Of a stretch of 13,231 bases of DNA, positions 6,055 to 12,023 are shown piece by piece. The notes below the pieces were generated by a model, which made no database searches, was not told the origin of the DNA, and saw nothing but the letters and a program-made list of their open reading frames with translations. The translations under genes were made by a program, and so were the position numbers. This DNA comes from DATAEU01 sp046724395 (GTDB taxonomy: Bacteria > Actinomycetota > UBA4738 > HRBIN12): contig JBKOWM010000040.1 in assembly GCA_046724395.1 (NCBI GenBank), positions 1-13,231 on the forward strand, written 5' to 3'. Numbering within the stretch: position 1 is the stretch's first letter; each line of letters opens with the position of its first letter.

Positions 6055-6483
6055 ATGCCCGAGCCGACGACGGTCTGGGCCGTCGATCTCATTCGCGAGC
6101 CCAAGAACGACCGCGAGGGGATACTCTCGCTTCAACCCGAGCACCTCGTGTTCGAGCCTCGCGCCGAGGGTTCCTCGCCGCTCCGGATCCCCCTGTCGAG
6201 CATCAAGCGGGCTCGGCGCCTGCGCGGATCGCCCGTACTGCTCGTCATCCACGACCGAAACGGTTTCACCGCAGAGACGGCGTTCTACTTCGTCCAGCCC
6301 CCGCCGCTGGAACCGGTGGTCAGCCGGGGGGAGCGACTGACACCGCTCTCGTTCGCCCGGAGCTCGAAGCGAAGGGCCCGCCGGCAGAACGTCGGATACC
6401 TCGGGATGTCGAACCGCGACAGACGCGAACAGGTGGCTGAGTGGGCGCGGGCGGTGTCCGAGGCGATGCAGGCAGGCGGCTAG
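6055..6483 (+). CDS. Hypothetical protein, PH/GRAM-like fold suggested
   Basis: I do not recognise a named family. The 142-aa protein alternates beta-like strands at residues 22-80 (GILSLQPEHLVFEPR, PLRIPLSSIKRARRLRGSP, VLLVIHDRNG, TAETAFYFVQPP). A basic linker follows (ARSSKRRARRQNVG, 101-114), then a final helix (REQVAEWARAVSEAM). Strands closed by one C-terminal helix are the pattern of bacterial PH/GRAM-like domains, which bind lipids or proteins, but this is inference from pattern only. No membrane segment or signal peptide is seen. ATG 6055 is preferred over GTG 6019, because the first 12 residues of the longer form look random. The gene interrupts the normal rpmA-obgE junction on the opposite strand, and its TAG stop overlaps the rpmA stop by 4 bases within CTAG. 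Confidence 0.65.
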   Translation: MPEPTTVWAVDLIREPKNDREGILSLQPEHLVFEPRAEGSSPLRIPLSSIKRARRLRGSPVLLVIHDRNGFTAETAFYFVQPPPLEPVVSRGERLTPLSFARSSKRRARRQNVGYLGMSNRDRREQVAEWARAVSEAMQAGG

Positions 6484-6731
6484 GACCCGGCGATGGTCGC
6501 GACCTTGCGCCCACGCGACGTCCGGAACGTCACGACGCCGTCCCGTGTGGCGAACAGCGTGTCGTCGCCGCCCTTCGACACGCCTTCGCCGGGGTGAATC
6601 CTGGTTCCCCGCTGACGCACGATGATGGAGCCGGCGGTGACCCGCTGACCGCCGAACGCCTTCACGCCGAGTCGCTTGGACTCGGAGTCCCGCCCGTTCT
6701 TCGACGAGCCGCCGCCCTTCTTGTGCGCCAT
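6480..6731 (-). CDS. rpmA: 50S ribosomal protein L27 (bL27)
   Basis: bL27 lies by the peptidyl-transferase centre, and its N-terminal tail reaches toward the tRNA ends. The 83-aa protein begins directly MAHKKGGGSSKNGRDSESKR, the mature form. It therefore lacks the cleavable N-terminal extension of Firmicutes and needs no Prp protease. The rest matches the family: RLGVKAFGGQRVTAGSIIVR, then QRGTRIHPGEGVSKGGDDTL. The ATG at 6731 is fixed by this N-terminus, although the frame stays open further upstream. It follows rplU by 22 bp. Its TAG stop is on the same CTAG as the stop of the convergent plus-strand gene, leaving no room for a terminator. Confidence 0.97.
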   Translation of the reverse strand: MAHKKGGGSSKNGRDSESKRLGVKAFGGQRVTAGSIIVRQRGTRIHPGEGVSKGGDDTLFATRDGVVTFRTSRGRKVATIAGS

Positions 6732-6753
6732 GGTGTCCGAGGCTACCAGACCA

Positions 6754-7137
6754 CTACTCGGCGGGAGCGGCCTTCGCGTCCGCCGCCTCGTCGGCGTTGC
6801 TCGGAGCGGATCCACGGACGGATTCGGTGCCGAGGTTCACGTCGGAGATCTCGAGCAGCGTCATCAGCTGCCGGTGGCCCTGCTTGCGCGCGTACCCCGT
6901 CTTGTTCTTGTACTTGAAGATCCGGACCTTGTCGCCCTTGTGCTCGCCGGCCGGCTTGGCGGTGACGAGGGCGCGCTCGAGCGCCTTGCCGACGTGGGTC
7001 TTGCCGTCGTCGTCGACGACGAGGAGCGGCCGGAACGTTACGGCATCCTCCTCGACGCCGTGCATGTACTCGACCTCGATGATGTCGCCCGCCTTCACCT
7101 TGTGCTGTTTTCCCCCGGCCTTGATGACGGCGTACAT
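6754..7137 (-). CDS. rplU: 50S ribosomal protein L21 (bL21)
   Basis: bL21 is a 23S-rRNA-binding protein of the large subunit. The 127-aa product has the typical start MYAVIKAGGKQHKVKAGDII, the conserved FKYKNKTGYARKQGHRQ segment (74-90), and then a roughly 25-residue Ala/Asp/Glu-rich tail (GTESVRGSAPSNADEAADAK onward). That tail goes beyond the usual core of about 103 aa, and such disordered tails occur in high-GC relatives. The Shine-Dalgarno GGAGG lies 5 nt before the ATG and is built from bases just after the rne stop (TGAGGAGG), a sign of tight coupling to rne. Confidence 0.97.
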   Translation of the reverse strand: MYAVIKAGGKQHKVKAGDIIEVEYMHGVEEDAVTFRPLLVVDDDGKTHVGKALERALVTAKPAGEHKGDKVRIFKYKNKTGYARKQGHRQLMTLLEISDVNLGTESVRGSAPSNADEAADAKAAPAE

Positions 7138-7147
7138 GGATGCCTCC

Positions 7148-9274
7148 TCAGACCTCGTAATTGATGATCACGCCGCGCCCTTCGCACGTGGGACACGTCT
7201 CGGAGAACGACTCCAACAGTCCACCAGAAACGCGTTTGCGGGTGACTTCGAGCAGTCCAAGCGGACTGATGTCGAAGACCTGCGAACGGGTCTTGTCGCG
7301 CGCCATCTCCTCCTTGAGGGTCTCGACGACGCGGCGCTTGTTCTGCTCGAGCAGCATGTCGATGAAGTCGATGATGATCATCCCGCCGATGTCCCGCAGG
7401 CGGAGCTGCCGCGCGACTTCGCGCGCGGCTTCGATGTTGGTGTTTACCACGGTCTCCTCGAGGTTCGTCTTGCCGACGGACTTGCCGGTGTTGACGTCGA
7501 TGACGGTCAGCGCCTCCGTCCGGTCGATGACGAGGTAGCCGCCCGACGGCAGCCATACCTTGCGGTCGAGGCCCTTGTGGATCTGCTCGACGACATGGAA
7601 CTCCTCGAAGACGGGAAGCTTGCCCGAGTGGAGCCTGACCTTGGGCAGCAGGTCGGGTGCCACGCCCGAAAGGTACTCGGTCACCAGCGTGTATACGCGC
7701 TCGGAGTCCGTGACGAGCTCGCGGTACTCCTCGTCCGTGAACAGGTCGCGAACGACCTTCACGGTCAGCTCTGGCTCCTCGTACAGCACTGCGGGCGCCT
7801 TCGCGCGCTTGGCCTTCTTCTCGATCGCCGTCCACTCGCTGAGCAAACGGTCCACGTCTGCCCGGAGGTCCTCCTCGGTCGCCTCCTCGGCGGCTGTCCG
7901 AACGATGACGCCGTGGCCGTCCGGTCTGATCTTCTTCAACAGCGCCCGAAGCCGACGGCGCTCACGATCGTCGAGCCGCTTGCTGATGCCGGTGATCTCC
8001 CAGTTCGGCTGCAGGACCAGGTACCGCCCCGGCATGGAGATCTTGGCCGTGAGCCGCGCTCCCTTTCCGCCGATGGGGTCCTTCGTCACCTGGACGAGGA
8101 CCGACTGTCCGCTCTTCAGAACGTGCTCGATACGCGGCGGCTGCTTTCCCTCGAGATCCTCGGGCGAGTAGTTCACCTCGCCGGCGTAGAGCACCGCGTT
8201 GCGGCCACGCCCGACGTCCACGAACGCGGCCTCCATGCCGGGGAGCACGTTTTGCACGCGCCCGAGATAGACGTTGCCGACCATCGACCGTGCTCCTGCC
8301 CGAGTCACGTAGTGCTGAACGAGCGACTTCTCCTCCAGGATCGCGATCTGGTCGCGATCGCCGTGCTCGGTGATGACCATCAACTTGTCGGTGACGCGCG
8401 GGACGACGGGCATCGACTCGCGTCTGCGTCGCGTCCCGGCCGACGCCGTGCGGCCGCGCCGCAGCCGCGTTGATCCGGCAGAGGGGGCCGCTGGCGCCTC
8501 CCGCGCGCCGTCGATCTCGATCGCCGTCGCCCGGCCGCGTCGTGTCCGCTTCCGTCCAACGGGTTCCTCGGCAGGCGCGGCGGCCGCGCGCGCGGTGTCC
8601 GCCTCGTCCGCCTGGGCCGTCTCGTCCCCCTCGGCGGCCGATACATCGGCCGTCACCGCTGTCGCAGATCGACGCCGGCCCCGCCCTCGGCCCCCTCGTC
8701 GCCGTCGGCGGCGGGCGCTTGTGCCGGCTGGCTCCTCGACGGGCGATGCGTCGACGTCAGCGTCCTCGGCGGCCGTGGCCGCCAGCGCGACGCCCTCGGA
8801 GCGCGGCTCGGGCCTGGCCGGCTCGATGTCGACCTCGGCCTCCCCGGACGCGGCGGAGTCGAGCGTCTCCGTCGCCGCGGAGGCGTTGGCCGAGCCGGTC
8901 CGCCCACGGCCTCCCCGACCGCGGCCGCCGCGGCGGCGGCGTCGGGCCGCCGTGGTGGCGGTGGTGACGGACCCCTCGGCGGGGTCACGGCCGGGAGGCA
9001 CGCCCTCGGCCTCGTTCGCGCTGCGAGCCGCGCCGTCCGTCGCGTCAGTGGCAACGGACGTTTCCGGCGTGTCCGGCGTGCCCTCCTGCTGTGGACCCCC
9101 GAGTGATCCCTCGTCGGTCACAGCGGTGGTCCGTCGCGTCCCGCCGCGCCCCCGGCCGCCACGGCGGCGACCGCGCTGCCGCGGTGAAGGCGCCGACGGC
9201 TGTGAGATGGTCTCGCCGGCGTCGACGCCCGGCTCCGTGCGGACCCCAGTCCCGAGGTCCGATGCTTCCGACAT
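7148..9274 (-). CDS. rne: Ribonuclease E/G with N-terminal RGG-rich extension
   Basis: This endoribonuclease starts mRNA decay and matures rRNA and tRNA. The 708 residues divide in two. Residues 1-288 are disordered, with Arg/Gly boxes (32-48, 111-126, 188-203 and smaller ones at 241-249 and 270-285) between acidic Ala-rich blocks. Residues 289-708 are the catalytic core. It begins VPRVTDKLMVITEHGDRDQI, has an S1 domain (about 329-410), the 5' sensor segment VIVRTA (Arg459, Thr460), catalytic aspartates Asp593 (VIDVNTG) and Asp636 (IIIDFIDM), and the zinc link CPTC (Cys694, Cys697). The protein stops just after the zinc link, so there is no C-terminal degradosome scaffold. An N-terminal instead of C-terminal extension is typical of Actinomycetota. 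AAGGAG lies 5 nt before the ATG, partly inside a hairpin. The rplU start follows 10 bp after the stop. Confidence 0.95.
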   Translation of the reverse strand: MSEASDLGTGVRTEPGVDAGETISQPSAPSPRQRGRRRGGRGRGGTRRTTAVTDEGSLGGPQQEGTPDTPETSVATDATDGAARSANEAEGVPPGRDPAEGSVTTATTAARRRRRGGRGRGGRGRTGSANASAATETLDSAASGEAEVDIEPARPEPRSEGVALAATAAEDADVDASPVEEPAGTSARRRRRRGGRGRGRRRSATAVTADVSAAEGDETAQADEADTARAAAAPAEEPVGRKRTRRGRATAIEIDGAREAPAAPSAGSTRLRRGRTASAGTRRRRESMPVVPRVTDKLMVITEHGDRDQIAILEEKSLVQHYVTRAGARSMVGNVYLGRVQNVLPGMEAAFVDVGRGRNAVLYAGEVNYSPEDLEGKQPPRIEHVLKSGQSVLVQVTKDPIGGKGARLTAKISMPGRYLVLQPNWEITGISKRLDDRERRRLRALLKKIRPDGHGVIVRTAAEEATEEDLRADVDRLLSEWTAIEKKAKRAKAPAVLYEEPELTVKVVRDLFTDEEYRELVTDSERVYTLVTEYLSGVAPDLLPKVRLHSGKLPVFEEFHVVEQIHKGLDRKVWLPSGGYLVIDRTEALTVIDVNTGKSVGKTNLEETVVNTNIEAAREVARQLRLRDIGGMIIIDFIDMLLEQNKRRVVETLKEEMARDKTRSQVFDISPLGLLEVTRKRVSGGLLESFSETCPTCEGRGVIINYEV
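8420..9181 (-). repeat. Arg/Gly-rich boxes inside rne (RGG-type repeats)
   Basis: Five coding boxes rich in RRR and RGGRGRGG recur at 9131-9181, 8897-8944, 8666-8713, 8528-8554 and 8420-8467. The first three start 79 and 77 residues apart. Segments rich in Asp, Glu, Ala and Thr lie between them. The two downstream boxes are shorter and closer together. On DNA they are GC-rich near-repeats that could favour slippage or recombination. On protein they form alternating charge blocks, likely an RNA-binding disordered region. Confidence 0.6.
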
Positions 9275-9632
9275 CCGAACTCCTTCCCGCTGGTCGAGGC
9301 GCGGGAAGGCTGCAGGCCGAGCGGGCGTGCGTTCGGAGTCCTCCGACTCCTCGCCCCGGCGCGAGCCGGACCGGCGTGTCCGCCGCCGCCGCAGCGTGGC
9401 TCGGCCGGCGCGGTCGGTACTACGAACGCTCTCCCGGCGTCGGCCTCCCGGCCGCGGCCTCGTCCGAACGTGGGGGCCGGCGATCGGGGTCTACGACACC
9501 TCGAGATCCTCGCCTGAGCGCCCGAACCATCTAGTATCGTTCTCGGCCCGGGTCCCGCGAGCAAACCTGCAGTCAGGATAGCATCGGCGTGCGACGACGC
9601 GTGGAACGCCTTCCTGCCCGAGCTAGGTCGAT
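9275..9632. other. 358 bp divergent region between rne and the hybrid kinase
   Basis: No gene is seen here. The region must hold the start signals for rne (minus) and for the kinase gene (plus). Besides the hairpin at 9282-9309, it holds GGAGTC-CTCC-GACTCC (9335-9350) and several GC-rich CCGG/GGCC inverted stretches, so a long rne leader would be strongly structured. The only AT-rich patch is about 9530-9542 (CATCTAGTATCGT), giving TAGTAT on plus and GATACT on minus. Each matches the -10 consensus at 4 of 6 bases, but neither has a -35 at good spacing. No confident promoter is assigned. Confidence 0.5.
9280..9309 (-). promoter_or_regulatory. Hairpin overlapping the rne Shine-Dalgarno
   Basis: A perfect 9 bp inverted repeat, CCTTCCCGC (9282-9290) with GCGGGAAGG (9301-9309), encloses a 10-nt loop. 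In rne mRNA its 3' arm ends in GGGAAGG, and the Shine-Dalgarno AAGGAG (9280-9285) overlaps that arm by 4 nt. When folded, the stem would hide part of the ribosome-binding site, 5 nt before the ATG. This suggests translational control of rne, in line with the known autoregulation of RNase E through its own 5' leader in E. coli. That link is inference. Confidence 0.5.
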
Positions 9633-10880
9633 ATGGCTATTTCTGCGTGGGCCCGCCTCCTCTTGGAACCGGATGCCCGCCTGATACCGGCGCGACGCGC
9701 CGACGGAGACACTCCGTCCATGGGTCCGGGGATCCTGCGCTCGGCCGCGCCCACGCGGCCCCGCCCGCGCGTCATGGTCGTCGATGACAACGCCGGGTTC
9801 CGTGAATCGCTCCTGGCGCTGCTGGATGCCGGCAACCTCGAGGTCGTGGGCGAGGCGCGCTCCGGCGAGGAGGCGCTGTCGATCGTTGAGAACCTCTCCC
9901 CCGACGTCGTCCTCATGGACGTTCGGATGCCGGGGATCGACGGGATCGAGACGACGCGCCGGCTCAAGCGAGCGCGCCCGACGCTCGGCGTGGTCGCGCT
10001 CTCCGGTCACGAGGATCAGGCGATCGTGCGCGAGATGCTCGTGGCGGGTGCGTCCGGTTACGTTTTGAAGGATTCCGACGGCGAGGACATCCTCAACGCC
10101 GTACGGCAGGCGGCGCACGGCGGAGGCGTGCTCTCGCCCGAGGTGACGCCCCGGGTCATCGACGAGATGACCGAGGCGCTCGAGCGCGAGCGCCAGCGGA
10201 CGCGCGAGCTGGAGGAGGCCCAGAAGGCGCTGATCGAGCGCGCGGCCAGGAGGCACGAGCTCGTCGCGCGGCTCTCCCACGAGCTCCGGACGCCCGTCAC
10301 GGTGATCCTCGGGATGGCACAGACGTTGAGGAAGGACGCCGCGACGCCGGATCAGCGGAAGGAGCTTCAGGAGAGAATCGTCGAGCGCGCGCAGGCCCTC
10401 GCCCGCCTGGTCGAACGGTTCGAGCTCACGTTCGACGCCGATCTGACCGAACGAGTGGACGTCCTCGAGCTCGTCCGTGAAGTCGCGGGCGACGAGCCGC
10501 GCGTGCGTGTCGTGGCGGCCGACGTGCCGCACGCCGAGATGAATCCGGTCGTCGGGCGACGCGTCCTCGGCGAGCTGCTCGACAATGCGCTTCGGTTCTC
10601 GCCGCCGACGTCGCCCGTCGAGGTCCGGGTGAACACGAGCGGGAGCCACATCGAGGCGCGGGTCGTCGACCGCGGCGCCGGCATCGCGCCGGCCGACCGG
10701 GATCGCATCTTCGAGATTCTCGAACAGCTCGAGGACCTGAACGTGCGCGTTCACCAGGGCGCCGGCCTTGGGCTCTCGCTCGCGCGGGCGGCGGCGCGCG
10801 GCATGGGGGGCGACGTGGTCCTCGAGGACTCCGGCCCTGGAGGCTCGACGTTCCTGTGGGTGATCTCTCTCGAGCCGTGA
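9633..10880 (+). CDS. Hybrid response regulator / histidine kinase (REC-HisKA-HATPase)
   Basis: The 415-aa signalling protein has an N-terminal receiver domain at about 44-162: acidic pair Asp51/Asp52, phospho-acceptor Asp96 in VLMDVRMPG, Ser124, Lys146 in VLKDSDG. A coiled-coil-like linker (about 174-206, EALERERQRTRELEEAQKAL) leads to a HisKA domain with His216 in RLSHELRTP. The HATPase domain shows the N box LLDNAL (Asn318), G1 DRGAG (346-350) and G2 GAGLGL (376-381). All catalytic residues are present. There is no membrane segment or recognisable sensor domain, so input probably arrives as phosphate on the receiver. No separate regulator is next to it. The start may instead be ATG 9720 (residue 30): the first 29 residues have weaker codon bias, although a hairpin at 9702-9718 precedes that ATG. 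It is divergent from rne and ends 3 bp from the rodA stop. Confidence 0.9.
   Translation: MAISAWARLLLEPDARLIPARRADGDTPSMGPGILRSAAPTRPRPRVMVVDDNAGFRESLLALLDAGNLEVVGEARSGEEALSIVENLSPDVVLMDVRMPGIDGIETTRRLKRARPTLGVVALSGHEDQAIVREMLVAGASGYVLKDSDGEDILNAVRQAAHGGGVLSPEVTPRVIDEMTEALERERQRTRELEEAQKALIERAARRHELVARLSHELRTPVTVILGMAQTLRKDAATPDQRKELQERIVERAQALARLVERFELTFDADLTERVDVLELVREVAGDEPRVRVVAADVPHAEMNPVVGRRVLGELLDNALRFSPPTSPVEVRVNTSGSHIEARVVDRGAGIAPADRDRIFEILEQLEDLNVRVHQGAGLGLSLARAAARGMGGDVVLEDSGPGGSTFLWVISLEP
9702..9718 (+). repeat. 7 bp hairpin before the alternative kinase start
   Basis: GACGGAG (9702-9708) and CTCCGTC (9712-9718) form a perfect 7 bp stem with a 3-nt loop, ending 1 nt before ATG 9720. 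If 9720 is the true start, this stem would hold the only GGAG Shine-Dalgarno candidate. If 9633 is the start, it is simply coding sequence. Confidence 0.3.
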
Positions 10881-10883
10881 GGA

Positions 10884-12023
10884 CTACGTGAAGCGCCGCA
10901 TGTGCACGTTCAGCAGCATGCCGACGGCGATCGCGTTCGTCAGCAGGGAGCTCCCGCCGTAGGAGACGAACGGCAGGGGGATCCCGGTGATCGGCATGAT
11001 GCCGAGCGTCATCCCGACGTTCACGAACATCTGCAGGGCGAACATCGACCCGATCCCGGCGGCCAGGTACGTCCCGAACGGGTCCTTGGACAGCAGCGCG
11101 ATCCGGAACGCGCGCCAGATAAGGACGCCGAAGAGGACGAGGATCACGGTCGATCCGGCGAAGCCGAACTCCTCCCCCACCACCGTGAAGATGAAGTCGG
11201 TGTGTTGTTCCGGGACGAAGTCGAGGTTGGTCTGTGGGCCCTTGAGGTAGCCGCGTCCGGTAAGCCCGCCCGACCCGATCGCGATCTCCGACTGGAGCTT
11301 GTTGTATCCGGCGCCGCTGGCGTCGCCCTCGGCATCGAGCCACGCCGTCAACCGGGACACCTGATAGTCCCTGACCACGTGGAGTTGGAATGCGCCGAAC
11401 ATCAGCACCGTCGCCGTGAGCGCCAGGACGGCGAGGTGGCGGACGCGAGCGCCGGCGACGATCAGGATGCCGAGCAGGATCGCGGCCAGGACGATCGACG
11501 TCCCGAGGTCCGGCTGCAGGAACACGAGGAGCCCAGGGACCGCGGCGATCGCCGTCGCGCGGAAGACGTCCTCGAGCGTTCGATCGGGCGACCGAAGCTC
11601 CGAGATGAACGCGGCGAGCATGACGATCAGCGCCAGCTTGGCGATCTCCGACGGCGCGAACTGGAACCCGAATATCTGGAACCACCGCTGCGACCCCTTC
11701 ACAGTCATCCCGAGCGGCGTGCGGACGAGCACGAGTAGTACGAGGCTCGCCACGAACAGGATCCCCGCATAGACCTTCAGGAACCGGTAGTCGAAGCTGG
11801 CCGCGACGATGGCGGCGACCGCGCCGAGGCCGAGGAACACCAGCTGCTTCTTGAGGTAGACCGCCGGGTCGAGATCCTGCGCGAGCAGCGATTGGTGCGT
11901 CGCCGAGTACACCATGAGGATTCCGATGAGCGCGAGCGCAATGGCCGTGAAGATCAGGACCGGATCGAGGTGACGGAGCGGACGGCGCTCCAGCGGATAA
12001 AGCTTGCCGGCGACGAGATCCAT
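10884..12023 (-). CDS. rodA: RodA peptidoglycan glycosyltransferase (SEDS family)
   Basis: RodA is the SEDS-family polymerase that extends glycan strands from lipid II in the elongation complex, paired with PBP2. The 379-aa protein has about ten hydrophobic segments and the family motifs: GSQRWF (110-115), FLQPDLGTS (168-176), then YNKLQSEIAIGSGGLTGRGY. FVPEQHTDFIF (269-279) holds Asp276, matching the catalytic Asp, and PITGIPLPFVSYGGSSLL lies near the C-terminus. The ATG at 12023 is chosen because it overlaps the mrdA stop (TGATG) and GGGAGG lies 12 nt upstream. The frame stays open further upstream, but those residues are Arg-rich shadow inside mrdA. The downstream plus-strand kinase gene ends 3 bp from the rodA stop. 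Confidence 0.97.
   Translation of the reverse strand: MDLVAGKLYPLERRPLRHLDPVLIFTAIALALIGILMVYSATHQSLLAQDLDPAVYLKKQLVFLGLGAVAAIVAASFDYRFLKVYAGILFVASLVLLVLVRTPLGMTVKGSQRWFQIFGFQFAPSEIAKLALIVMLAAFISELRSPDRTLEDVFRATAIAAVPGLLVFLQPDLGTSIVLAAILLGILIVAGARVRHLAVLALTATVLMFGAFQLHVVRDYQVSRLTAWLDAEGDASGAGYNKLQSEIAIGSGGLTGRGYLKGPQTNLDFVPEQHTDFIFTVVGEEFGFAGSTVILVLFGVLIWRAFRIALLSKDPFGTYLAAGIGSMFALQMFVNVGMTLGIMPITGIPLPFVSYGGSSLLTNAIAVGMLLNVHMRRFT

Noticed and set aside
6797..8473. 558-codon plus-strand open frame antisense to rne
   Set aside because: It is the complement of the strongly supported RNase gene and starts inside rplU; its composition reflects the opposite-strand codons.
8370..9581. 403-codon plus-strand open frame antisense to the rne N-terminus
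   Set aside because: Ser/Pro/Arg-rich mirror of the Arg/Gly boxes; no domain or start signal.
11144..11772. Plus-strand open frames across rodA
   Set aside because: They are shadows of the well-supported minus-strand rodA with its complete motif set.
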